Positions 46,700 to 59,033 of a stretch of DNA of 64,000 nt are shown here, in pieces; the first letter of the stretch is position 1, and each line of letters begins with the position of its first letter. The translations under genes were made by a program, and so were the position numbers. The notes beneath the pieces were generated by a model that saw only the letters and a list, made by a program, of their open reading frames with translations, made no database searches and was not told the origin of the DNA. This DNA comes from Pleodorina starrii (taxonomy: Eukaryota; Chlorophyta; Chlorophyceae; Chlamydomonadales; Volvocaceae): NCBI GenBank assembly GCA_030267565.1, contig BRXU01000008.1, positions 3,168,001-3,232,000 of the forward strand, in the 5' to 3' direction.

Positions 46700-49600
46700 C
46701 CGGGTAGGTGCTGGCGGCCGTACTGTTGGTACTGATCCTTGTAGTCCAAGGCGCTCGCGTAGCAGTGTACGGCACCGGTTACGGCAGAGCACCACGGCGC
46801 CGCCGCCGAGCCGCCGCCGCCGCCGGCGGAGGCGCCTGGCGGCGCCGTCACCGGCGCCGCCGCAGCCAGCCCTCGCTGGACGAGCCCGATCAGCACGCGG
46901 CAGCTCAGCGCAACGGCGCGGGGGCCCAGCTCGTCCATACGCTCGTCCAGGATGTCGTACAGCTGCTCCAGGGTGGCCGCCGTCAGGATGCTCGTCTCCA
47001 GGGCGCTCTGGAGGAGGCGGCAGGCACACGCGCGGGCCGCGGTTTTCACCAGCCAGAAGAGTGTCAAGAAGAGTGTCCAGAAGTGTGTGCGCTAGAACTG
47101 ACGATACCGGTGCGGGTTGTTGGTGGAGTTTAGCTGCCGGCCACAGGCAAGCAGTGTCCCACCAAACCTCAAGAAAGAAACGCAGTACAAAGTGGCCTTC
47201 CCGAAATCTCATCATGCCCTGGGCTTCTAACCCAACATGCCGTAGGCTTCCAAGGCAGCCGCAGACGCAACAAAAACGTATCAGCAACGTTCAGCCCGAG
47301 CCGACGCATTTGCATGGTAGGGCATCGTCACAACGGACCCGCCACGCCAACACTCACGCTCTCGCCCTCACCAATGGTCCACTGTCCGCTCTGCTTGCCA
47401 CGTGTCTGGCCGCCGCCGCCGCCGCCGCCGCGCCCTCACGCGCGGAGGCGGCTGCCCCCGCCGCCGCCGCCGCCACCGCTCCGATGCGCGACGCGGCCGC
47501 TGTCCGTCCAGTCGTCTGCCCTGCTGCCGAAGCCTTCGGAGCCGTCGGCGCCGCGGCGGTCACGGCTCCGAAACCACGCGCCGCCGCCGCTGCGTCTGCG
47601 GAGGCCTTCGGAGCTGGCGGCGCCGCGGCGGTCGCAGGCAGCGCCGCGGACGGCCCCTCCTGCTCGACGGGTGCTGGCGCTGGTGCCGGTGCTGCCTCCT
47701 CCGCCGGTGCTGCCGCGGCCCTCCCCGGGCCAAAGACTTGCGGCCCTGCCTTGGACGGCGTCGCCACTCCCACCACCGCGCTGGCAGCAGCCCCAGCCCC
47801 AGCCTCAGCGCCAGCCCCAGATGCAGCTCCCGGGGGGTTCACCGCCCGCAGGATCTGAGGGACGCCGCACGGCGCAGCAGCAACGACGTTCCCGGGTCAC
47901 CGCCACCGCCACCGCCACGACCGCAGCGCTCAGCTGTGCAGTGCAGGTATGAGATCGCGCTGGATCTTGGATGGTGGGCCAACGGGTGACCCCAAAGGGA
48001 CAGCCACAGCGGCAGCCGACCAACCGCAGCGTCCCGGAATGGGGGCGGCAAGGCGATGACGCGATCCGGCCAGCAGTGCTTGAACGCGAGCGCTCGCTGC
48101 CTGTCCACCTGCCCGCCCGCCTGTCCACCTGCCTGCCCGCCCGCCCGCCTGTCCACCTGCCTGCCCGCCTGCCCACCTGGCCTCCCTGCCCCACACCCCA
48201 GCCAAAATGCAGCGTGCGATTCCCACCCCGTAGGACGACTCTCCAATACGCAACGAAAGCGTCCCATACATACCTGCAACAAGACCGGCGGTAAGGCTCC
48301 TCCCTTAGGCCGTTGGCCTGAGGCCGAGCCCGAGCCGCCCTCCGCCAGTGCGCCAGCGCCCTCCGCCAGTGCGCCAGCGCCATCCGGCGCCGCCGCCGCC
48401 GCCTCCACGGCGGCATCCCATTTCCGCCAGGCCGCCTCCGCCTCCGACCGCACGCTGACGCTCCCCCGCCGGCTCACCAGGACGGTGGGGCGGAACGAGG
48501 CGGCGGCGCCGCCGCGCCGGCGCTGCGTGCCGACACCGCCGCCGGCGGCGGCGGCGGGCTCCGCCGACCCGTGGGTCACGGCCGCGGAGGGCGGCGCCCC
48601 ATCGCTATTTTGCCGCTGAAGGCTCGCCCTTTCAGCACGTGTGGTTCCTCCTTGCCGCGTGCCCGCGGCCGAGGCCTCTGATGGGGTCGAGCTTGGGGGC
48701 GTCGTTGACCTCAGGAGCCTCAGGAGCGGCGGCAGCCGCGCCTGCACGCCCTGGCCCTCGGCGCGCAGACGCCGGCGCTGCCGCTGCTGTGGTTGCGGCT
48801 GCCGCTCTCGCTGTCGCCCCAGCGCCGACGGCGACGCGTCGCCGAGCGTTTCGCCTGGCTCCAGCGACTCATCCGGCCACTGCCACTGCCGCGGCTGCTC
48901 GTCCAGACCCAGGTACAGCGTCCCCGTCCTGGGAGCCCCCAACCCGCGCGGGTCAGCACACATGGGTATACACTTGGTTGCTCATGTTGTTTCAATGAGC
49001 TCCGGACCCTGGGAAGGGTCGTTAGGGTTAACGCGCCACCCCGGCCCACCGCCCATCCACCCACTCACCCACCCTCCTACCCACCCACACATCCAGCCGT
49101 GCACGCGCTCACCGCCCACCCAACACCCGGCCCACATTTATACTGCGGGCGGGTAATCCCCGCATGTTCACACACACACGCATACATACACATGCACCCA
49201 CCCGCCAGCCACCCTTACGAGTTCAGACCCACCTGCGAACAAGTCGTGTGGGCCGGAAGCCCGCCAGCAGCCTGGCCACCGACGGAGGAGCAGGCCGCGG
49301 CAGCAGCGGTACGGCGCCGCCGCTACTGCTGCCGCTACTGCTGCTGCCGCCCGCGCCTGTCCAGGTCCGCAAGTCCAAGGAAGCTGGCGTGGTCCGGACC
49401 GCCGGCTTGACCTCCCCAGCGTCGCCGATCGGCGGTCCGCTGGTGACAGCAGCAGCGGCAGCAGCAACTGCAGCTGCTGCTGCTGCTGGTTTCGGAGCCG
49501 CTCCGGGGGCGCCTGGCCCCCACGCTCCGATGCCGAGGGTAGCTGCGCCGCCGCCGCCGCCGCCGCTGCCGCCGCGGGCAGCTCCGAGACCCGGCTGGGA

Positions 49601-50941
49601 TGCTGGCCTCTCCCGGGTTCCGGAGCGCCGCGGGGTCGGCGTCCCGGCACCCGCCCCGGCGACAGCGGCATGGGCAGCGGCAGCGGCAGTTGCTTCCGCC
49701 GCGGCCGCCCGGAACGGAACAGTCTCGTTGTCGCTGCGCTGACGGGGCTGCCGCAGCGAACCAGGGGCCGCCCGGCCGCTGATCACCTCGCCTCCGGCGG
49801 CGGGGTCGCTGATCGCCTCGCCTCCGGCGGCGGGGCCGCTGGGCGCCTGCCCCAATCCCAGTCGGGGACTGCTTACCTCGTCTGTCTGCTTCCGCTGCGC
49901 CTGTCGACGCGTCTGCGACTGCGCCCGTCGCTGCTGCGGTGGCGGTGGCGGCGGGGGCTGCGCCCCCACTGACCGGACCAGCTCCTGCTGCTGCCGCTGC
50001 TGCCCCGGTTGAGGCGGCTGCGCCTGCGGATCGGTCATCAACACAGATTGAGGCTGAGGCTGAGGACGTGAAGGCAGCAGCCATGGCTGCCGCACCTCGG
50101 CTGCGGCCTCCCGGCGGCCTTTCGCTTCGGCGTCCGTGGGCTGTGACTGCCGGGTCGGCTTCTGCGGCTCTTGGCGTCCCGCAGCCCCTTCCTCGCCACC
50201 TTCGCCTCCACCGCAAGCGCCAGTGGCATCCCCACCGACCCGGCTCCGGTCCGGCACGCCCCAGGTCCCCTGGAATTGCGGCCACAGCTGCGGCGGCAGC
50301 GGCAGTGGCATGCGCACCGACGCGTCGTTCCCGTCTCTGCCCTCGAGGATAAGGTTGAGCAGGCCGCTGGAGACCACCACGTGAGATACGACAAATCGTA
50401 CGGGCATGCGGGGCGTGCTGGGCAGCTCCAGGGGCGCCTCCTCGACCTGCAGTACACGCCCTGCGGAGCGGCTGCCGGCGCTGGCGGTGGGCGGGGGAAA
50501 GGGCCACCAGGGCCGCATAGCCACATCGTCCGCGGCTGAGGCCGTGCGGTGTCCAGTGGACCTGAGGTAGTGGGTGTGTGGCCGGGAGGGGCCGGTGCGG
50601 CGACGCAGGGCGAAGGCCGGTGACCCGAAGGGTGGGGGTGGCAGCCTCTGGCTGGGGGCTGCAGGGGCGCCTGGTGGTGGTAGGCTGCTGCAGCTGTAAG
50701 CTGAAGGCAGGCCGGAGGTGCCGCTGGCGGTGGGTCTTTGACTGCGGGCAACGCCAGGTGTCGCTGCGGAACCAGCGCCGCCGCCGACGCGGGGGGTGGT
50801 CGACGTGGAGGTGGCGGGAACGGAACGTAAGGCCGCTGAGACGGCAGGCGACGAGCATGCGTCGGCCATAAAGCTGACGGGAAGCCGCTTCTCATGGTCG
50901 CAAAGTGCGCTCTGCGGAAGCTGCACCCGCGAGTGCGCCAT
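40289..50941 (-). CDS. Giant OPR/FASTK-like organelle RNA-binding protein, 2,766 aa
   Basis: Eight minus-strand exons: 50941-49233, 48928-48274, 47854-47372, 47007-45512, 45096-44733, 44404-42222, 41980-40810, 40528-40289; every junction keeps phase. Scattered helical segments resemble octotricopeptide (OPR) repeats: ELGPRAVALSCRVLIGL, AALAAVWAYGHLAEP, LQPGQLVSVLWACGR, PREVGSLAWGLGQPRF, RVATALLQLRALQP, NPRALAALLWALHSEV and PPTALLQLLQ. They are embedded in very long Ala/Gly/Pro/Gln linkers. OPR proteins are expanded in Chlamydomonas as nucleus-encoded chloroplast or mitochondrial RNA stability and translation factors. No RAP domain is visible at the C-terminus (VMAFSREPG to RKRQLGR). The N-terminus (MAHSRVQLPQSAL) shows no obvious transit peptide by eye. 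Alternative: another alpha-solenoid family. The exon 3 donor at 47371 is the least certain site. Confidence 0.65.
40529..40809 (-). repeat. OPR-like gene intron with GTGTGTAGAAGG and CCTG runs
   Basis: Plus-strand GTGTGTAGAAGGTGTGT-type repeats at 40554-40622 and a CCTG run at 40761-40785. Intron bounded by CAG|GTGAGC and CCCCGCAG on the coding strand. Confidence 0.85.
45104..45232. repeat. 17-bp minisatellite adjoining an OPR-like acceptor site
   Basis: About 7.5 copies of GGGTGCAGGAGGGATCC (variants GATACG, GACACG). On the coding strand it reads CCCTCCTGCACCC repeats and runs up to within a few bases of the acceptor at 45097-45098. Confidence 0.95.
47855..48273 (-). repeat. OPR-like gene intron with CCTGCCCGCC repeats
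   Basis: Plus-strand CTGTCCACCTGCCTGCCCGC-type repeats at about 48099-48180. Intron between CAG|GTATGT (48273) and acceptor CCCTCAG. Confidence 0.8.
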
Positions 50942-51410
50942 GCCTCCGTGGCGTTCCGGCTGGCAAGCACCGTCGCCAGCTCAACCGCCGTGCTGGACAA
51001 ATGTGCGTAACATAGGATCGTCTATCAAAGGAAGTTGCGCCATACTAGGTGTTGTGCATGTGAAGGTTGGCAGTGTCGGCGCAGAAATTACTGTAGCCAC
51101 GAAGACCTAAGCAAGGATGAGCACCATGTGTTGTCGTCACATAATACTTGACTTGCCACTGCATTTATTTTAGTAGTGTCGAGCGCAACACTCGACAGCC
51201 TTGCGTCTTTCGTCATTGTACAACAGGTTCTGACTTGCCAAACTGTTTTGCCCTTCCCTTTTCAAGTGCAGCCCGGAGCGTATAATCACTAAGTCGCGAG
51301 ACTTCTATTTTGTTCACTTGGAAAAGTAAGTTGTTTGGGACAGCTGTCCGAAGGTGACCTTGCACACAAACCCAGCGTAAATCAGGATAATCTCGTCGGT
51401 GCTAGCAACG
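50942..51410. promoter_or_regulatory. 469-bp divergent promoter region, OPR-like / FIS1
   Basis: The only sequence between the two divergent start codons. No canonical TATA box is obvious. Contains CACATAATAC and CGTATAATC words but no element I can assign. Confidence 0.5.
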
Positions 51411-52665
51411 ATGGGCCAGGAGCATTTGCCGTCTGTTGAACTCGACTTTGTAAAGCATGCTGAAGACGAGTATCACAGCATCTACCAAACTGGTACCACC
51501 GAGGAGGTGGACGCCGCTCGATTTAGGTGAGGCAAAGATGCACGGGTGCGCACCATACGTCACCTGTGCTGTGACGAGAGCAGCTTGGGCGTGCAGGTTG
51601 GTGTGGGCGCTGGTCCACAGCACCAGCCGCTCACATCACGCCCGTGGCCTGGAGCTATGTCGTGCTAAGCTGCGGGAGCAGACAAAGGACAAAGAGTATC
51701 GCTACTTTGCAGCAGGTGAGGCACGTCGGCACTTGTTTTTCAGGACGCGGCGAGAGGCCCACGGGACGGGGCCCTTCCGACCCTTCGCTCTGCTCACGGG
51801 TTGGCCTCTGCAACAAGGCCCAGGATGCCGTATGTATACCGCTCCGTGCGCATTGTACATATCCTTTCCCCTAAAAATTTACGTGCTTGCCTTGCAATGC
51901 TCATGTGCGTCTCTGCTACCCGTGCTGTTCTTGGCACGCAACCCCCCTCCGCTCCACCTCCCCGCCGGGCTGCCGACCCAGTGGCGTCGTACAACATGGG
52001 CCAGTACATCGAATCCCGGCGAGAGTTGGCGACGCTTCTACAGGTATGGCGCGATGCGGCGCCGTGCGGCCCGTCCGCACGTTACGCCTTGTCAGCCGTC
52101 GGGGTCCTCTATCTCTGTCCGCTGCTTCACGGTACGGTACTTTCCAGTAACGGCCCCGGCAGGCCGACACAGCTTCTGAACCCTGCTCTTAGCTCCAAAC
52201 CCAGGGCCGCGCTGTTGCACCGCAGCTCGGGCGCGGCTGAAAGGAGAGGGCGCTTTTGCTGACAAGCACACCTGGGGGAACGAGGCTTTGTCCCCCATGC
52301 GGGTTCCTCACCCGCGTTCCCGCTTGTCTGGACCCACTTTCTTCGTCTCCTTCCTCCCTCGCTTCGGCCCCAAGCCATGCTTCGCCCCATCGCCTTCCTT
52401 CCGCTCGCCCGCGTCGCCCTCAGTTTCTTGCGGCTCTCCTTGATTGCCGCCCGCCCTCCCCTGCGGTTTCGTCTCTGTGACCCGTTGCCCCTGCCGTTGG
52501 CTCCCCCTTCAGGAGCACCCCGGCTTCCGGCAGGCGGAGTTTCTTCGGGGCCTGGTGGAGGATGCGATCGTGAAGGAGGGGCTGGTGGGGGTGGGCGCGG
52601 GGGTGGCGCTGGCGGGTGTGGTGGCGCTGGCGGCCATCTTCCTGGGAGGAGGCAAGAAGCGATGA
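51411..52665 (+). CDS. FIS1: FIS1, mitochondrial/peroxisomal fission protein, 149 aa
   Basis: Tail-anchored adaptor of the outer mitochondrial and peroxisomal membranes that helps recruit dynamin-related GTPases. Exons 51411-51526, 51597-51715, 51982-52043 and 52513-52665; phases 2, 1 and 0 match. The TPR-like core aligns with plant FIS1: RFRLVWALVHSTSRSHHARG (compare the plant RLSWALVHS block), then DKEYRYFAAVASYNMGQYIE and the FIS1 C-block LVEDAIVKEGLVGVG. A hydrophobic anchor covers about residues 123-143 and ends GGGKKR, the short basic tail expected after a FIS1 anchor. Length is normal for the family. ATG 51411 is the first in-frame Met after the divergent promoter. N-terminal residues 1-38 are less conserved. 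Confidence 0.92.
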
Positions 52666-53822
52666 GACGATGCTTGGATGCTGCGGGGGGGGTCATGTAC
52701 TCATGTTGTTGAAACGGAGGGCTCCAGGCGTTCGGACGGGTACAGCCGTCCAGCGGGCCGTTCGATTGAGAGAGATCAGCGGAGCGCGGACTGCTAATGG
52801 CACGACATGGCGGAGCCCTGGGGGCCGGACCCCGGCCCGAAGCGAGACAGGCGGGTGTCGGGAGGAGCCCCAGCGCCGGCGGAGAGGCCTATCGGGAACT
52901 TGCCCAGTCTGGCACCGGTACGTCCCGGACGCAGGCGGTGAGGGCGCCGTACCAGCGGTGGTGATGGGGTTTTTTGAGGCGGTGATGATGAGAGGGGGCA
53001 CGGCCGGTCTTTTTCATCGCGAACGGCGCTCTTGCGGGGAACTTGGCAGGGTGGAGGACTTTGGTCGTGAGGCGGCGCGGTTGAGGGCAGCGTGGGACCA
53101 CCGACTGGAAGGGCGCGTGCGTGCGTATGCGTGTGCGGACGGCCTCGAGGACCGCCGTCGACTGCAGGGAGGGCGGCCCTCCAGCCGGGCAGCACCGGGC
53201 CGAGCCATGCGGTCCACGGAGGCGGGTGGCGCCGGGCCGAGGTGCGAGGCGGGGAAGGCAGGAGGCGGAGGTGGTGGCTGGGGGACCACCGTGTGCCCTA
53301 GATGCCGCTGCCCTACCTTGGGTCCTTCGTGGGCAATTCCGAGGGGTATCGATAGAGGCTGCTTTCTGGGGTTGTACTGGGTGATTGTTGACTGTTGTTG
53401 CTCTGGACCTATTGTTGCGGTGGACCTCTAGATTCTCGGAAGGTAAGGGTGGTGATGAAGGATTGACGGGCGGATGAGTAGTTGCACCTTCAGACTGCAG
53501 ACTTTCCGTTAAAGGGCAAGGCTAGAGGGCGCATTGACGGAGCCCTGAGCTGGAAGCGAGCAGGGCCATGGGGAAAGCCCCGCTGGTGCAGACAGCAATG
53601 GGGGTGTGGTGTTGTGGCACGGTTGGTGGTGGGATTATTGGTGCACGATTTGCGGTGCAGGCTGTGCGTTCGTAGGATGTTCAGATTCTTTATAGTGAAC
53701 ATCTGGACGGAAACGAACGACACCTGCATTGCAGATCTGTCAGGGTCGCTATGCTGCTGCGCTGCCCGCGTTGCCCGGAGTTGCACATTGGATGGGATAC
53801 ACGGTAGGACACATTTGAAGGT
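52666..53822 (+). other. FIS1 3' region, no further gene
   Basis: GC-rich, without convincing exons. The nearest TGTAA on this strand is 53844-53848, close to the H2A palindrome, so the FIS1 3'UTR may run up to or overlap the H2A 3' end. Confidence 0.45.
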
Positions 53823-53838
53823 GGTGTTGAGAAACACC
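53823..53838 (-). terminator. Histone 3' palindrome of H2A
   Basis: Coding strand GGTGTTTCTCAACACC, a 6-bp stem with TCTC loop, 32 bases after the H2A stop. Replication-dependent histone mRNAs end at such a stem-loop instead of a poly(A) tail. Confidence 0.95.
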
Positions 53839-53870
53839 GGGTATGTAATGTTGGGAGACATGAATCTTGT

Positions 53871-54269
53871 TTACACGGCCGCAGAACCGTCCTCAGCCTT
53901 GCCGCCCTTGGACTTCTTGGGAAGCAGCACCGCATGGATGTTGGGCAGCACACCGCCAGACGCGATGGTCACGTCGCCCAGCAGCTTGCCCAGCTCCTCA
54001 TCGTTACGGATGGCCAGCTGGATGTGGCGCGGGACGATGCGGTTCTTCTTGTTGTCACGAGCAGCGTTGCCGGCAAGCTCCAGCACCTCGGCGGTCAGGT
54101 ACTCCAGCACGGCGGCCAGGTAGACGGGTGCGCCAGCGCCGATGCGCTCGGCGTACTTGCCCTTCTTCAGGTAACGAGCGATGCGGCCCACGGGGAACTG
54201 CAGGCCCGCCTTGGAGCTGCGGCTGACGGCCTTCTTGCCAGAGGTCTTGCCCTTGCCACGACCAGCCAT
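53871..54269 (-). CDS. H2A: Histone H2A
   Basis: Core nucleosomal histone, 132 aa, single exon. Starts [20 protein letters not shown]; contains [20 protein letters not shown], the [20 protein letters not shown] helix and [17 protein letters not shown]; the C-tail is [15 protein letters not shown] with no SQEF motif, so it is canonical H2A and not H2A.X or H2A.Z. Divergent with H2B across a 275-bp spacer, and followed by the histone palindrome. Expected S-phase expression. Confidence 0.98.
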   Translation of the reverse strand: MAGRGKGKTSGKKAVSRSSKAGLQFPVGRIARYLKKGKYAERIGAGAPVYLAAVLEYLTAEVLELAGNAARDNKKNRIVPRHIQLAIRNDEELGKLLGDVTIASGGVLPNIHAVLLPKKSKGGKAEDGSAAV

Positions 54270-54544
54270 TGTATATGAGGTAGTAGATAAAGATAGAGTG
54301 GAATGTAAATATTTTATATTACTTGAACAATTATGCGGAAGGTGGGCCTTCTTATTCTGCAACAAAAAAGGGCACTTCGAGCGGAGTCGTTGTACCGTTA
54401 GGCCGAGCATCTCTCGGGTCGGCTCGCGCAGCACAACCGACAGCTCGCAGCTGTGTTATAAAGCTCCTTCGCTCTTAATCTCTAATCTTATTCTGGTATA
54501 ATAGCTTTTCAATTACCTACCTTTCGAAATTATCTACATCTATA
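54270..54544. promoter_or_regulatory. H2A/H2B divergent promoter
   Basis: TATAAAG at 54457-54463 (+), 82 bp before the H2B ATG. On the minus strand TATAAAATA at 54318-54310, 41-49 bp before the H2A ATG, is a plausible but close TATA box. Confidence 0.7.
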
Positions 54545-55027
54545 ATGGCCCCCAAGAACATCAAGGAGGAGAAGGTTTCCGAGGCCGCTGCGGCCGCTGA
54601 GCCCAAGGCCGAGGCCAAGCCCAAGGCGGAGAAGGCCCCCAAGGCCAAGAAGGAGAAGAAGGCGCCGGCGAAGAAGCCCGCCAAGGAGCCTGCCGCCGAA
54701 GGCGGTGCTGACGGCGACAAGAAGGCCAAGAAGAAGGCCAAGGTCGCCAAGAGCGAGACCTACAAGCTGTACATCTACAAGGTGCTCAAGCAGGTGCACC
54801 CCGACACCGGCATCAGCTCCAAGGCCATGTCCATCATGAACAGCTTCATCAACGACATCTTCGAGAAGGTCGCCACCGAGGCCTCCAAGCTCAGCCGCTA
54901 CAACAAGAAGCCCACCGTCACCTCGCGCGAGATCCAGACCGCCGTGCGCCTGGTGCTGCCCGGCGAGCTGGCCAAGCACGCCGTGTCGGAGGGTACCAAG
55001 GCCGTCACCAAGTTCACCTCGGCCTAA
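54545..55027 (+). CDS. H2B: Histone H2B
   Basis: Core histone, 160 aa, single exon. A long Lys/Ala/Pro-rich N-tail ([20 protein letters not shown] onward) is typical of plant and algal H2B. The histone fold begins at [20 protein letters not shown] and continues with [20 protein letters not shown] and [20 protein letters not shown], ending AVTKFTSA. Paired with H2A; the 3' palindrome follows 33 bases after the stop. Confidence 0.98.
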   Translation: MAPKNIKEEKVSEAAAAAEPKAEAKPKAEKAPKAKKEKKAPAKKPAKEPAAEGGADGDKKAKKKAKVAKSETYKLYIYKVLKQVHPDTGISSKAMSIMNSFINDIFEKVATEASKLSRYNKKPTVTSREIQTAVRLVLPGELAKHAVSEGTKAVTKFTSA

Positions 55028-55059
55028 GAGGCTCAGTGTTCTCTTCGCTTCAAAAACCC

Positions 55060-55075
55060 GGTGTTTCTCAACACC
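55060..55075 (+). terminator. Histone 3' palindrome of H2B
   Basis: GGTGTTTCTCAACACC in the extended context ACCCGGTGTTTCTCAACACC, identical to the H4 copy. Confidence 0.95.
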
Positions 55076-57414
<2,339 letters not shown>

Positions 57415-57438
57415 ACGGCTTCGTCCACAACTGAACCC

Positions 57439-57454
57439 GGTGTTTCTCAACACC
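57439..57454 (+). terminator. Histone 3' palindrome of H4
   Basis: GGTGTTTCTCAACACC, preceded by AACCC and followed by ACCTT as in the H2B copy. Confidence 0.95.
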
Positions 57455-59033
57455 ACCTTACCAATGGACAACCCTTACATTCAGAGGGGTAAAGTCTGCG
57501 TAACAATCCGTATCGAGAGGGGACGGCGGGGTTACGACGCGGGCGTCAACTGTTTGACGCGATTAGGACGTCATGGCGTTATTAGCAGTGACGTAATCGA
57601 ACAGGTCCATTTCACGACGGCCCGCAGACACTCCCACACCTGACTGAACGCGGGTCGTATCTGGACCTGCGCAACCGCAGGGGCGCCTCCATCCCCCCCT
57701 TTCACATAAAGCGGCGAACCCCCCCCCCCTAGGTACCGAATGAGAACCCGCTTGCATACGGGATTGATTGGCATGCAAAGCGGGCGGCATTCGGCTCTCA
57801 TGCAAAGGGGGATGCCGTCGGGTTGGAGCGCAAGAGCGCTATGTTGGGATCTGAGGATTTAGAGCGGGTCAAGCCCTGGCTTTGCGGCAACGGCGGCAGG
57901 CTCCTGGAGGCTCACTGTATTGGCGCAGCACCCCGGTCGCATCATGCGAGGTATTACCCCTGGGTATTACATATAGAAGGGTCCCGATCGGGGTCATGCG
58001 CGGTATTGCCAAATTGCACCGCATGTTCCCATCATATATCGCTATTCGACAGACCAGACAATGGACGTGTCCGTCGTTTGTATGACTGCGAGGCATCCCA
58101 CTCAGCAGGGCGGGGCCCATGCCTCCATGCCGCCTCCTATTCGTTACTTTTCTTACCTCCTCATCCTCCGAAACCCACAACGACGACAATGGCGAGTTGA
58201 CGACGGCCGATGACACTCGCTACCAAACGCGTGCCGTATCACCCTGTTGCAAACTCCGACCGCATAGCATTCGAGCAGCAAGACAACCTGCCGTACAACG
58301 GCGATGTGCTGTACATGTACAACGGGGAAAAGCCACGTCGACGGCGACTGCCAACTCGAGGTTGTTGTTGCCCCCTCCTCCACGGTCCCGCCAACCGGAC
58401 AACGACCGCAACGGCTCCCTACTCCTGGAACTGGGGCTGAACCCTTCTTGCCAGCAACCCCATGTCTTCTCCCTCCCGTGTCGTCCCCCTCCCCTCCCCC
58501 GCAGCTCGCCCTCCTCCGAATCCTTCAGCCCGTCAGCCTCGTTAGCCAACCTTTGTTGGCAAAGCAGAGCGGAGGCAGGCAGGCAAGTCAATGCACGGTT
58601 TCGCACCGCCTCCCCACGCCGCAACGCCCCGCTCTTCAGGTTCCTGCTAGCGACCGTTGTCCGTTGTCTGTTGTCTGTTTCCGTTGGCAGCGTGAGGCAC
58701 GAACCATCAACCTACCCTGACGGGTCCTTTGGCTCTCCAGTCTCACCCCTCCGCGCCCCCACCCAGCTCCCTACCCTCCACGCTCCCTACCCATCAGCCC
58801 GAACGAGGTCAGATCACCGGAAGGAGGGGAAGGTGGGATCTCTGGGGGGCAGCCAACAGCCCAACCCCCACATTTCCCAAGCCGTGCTTCGTATTTCCTA
58901 TCCTACCACCCACCTATCCCAAGCCGTGCTTCCTACGGTCTACCTGCCTCCCCCCCCCCAAAACTCAACGAAAGCTCAGGCCCCATACCTTTATTTGACA
59001 GCAAGCGAACAAACACAAACACAAACCCACATC
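57455..59033. other. H4-PRMT4 convergent spacer
   Basis: No gene recognised. TTACA at 57967-57971 (TGTAA on the minus strand) may end PRMT4 with a 3'UTR of about 1.06 kb. The segment 58480-59030 is C-rich. Confidence 0.45.
57967..57971 (-). terminator. TGTAA poly(A) signal, PRMT4 candidate
   Basis: First TTACA (plus strand) I found beyond the PRMT4 stop. Confidence 0.35.

Noticed and set aside
47805..47960. Alternative OPR-like acceptor after CACTGCACAG
   Set aside because: That frame stops at 47805; the acceptor CCCTCAG at 47855 keeps a 483-nt open exon in phase with both neighbours.
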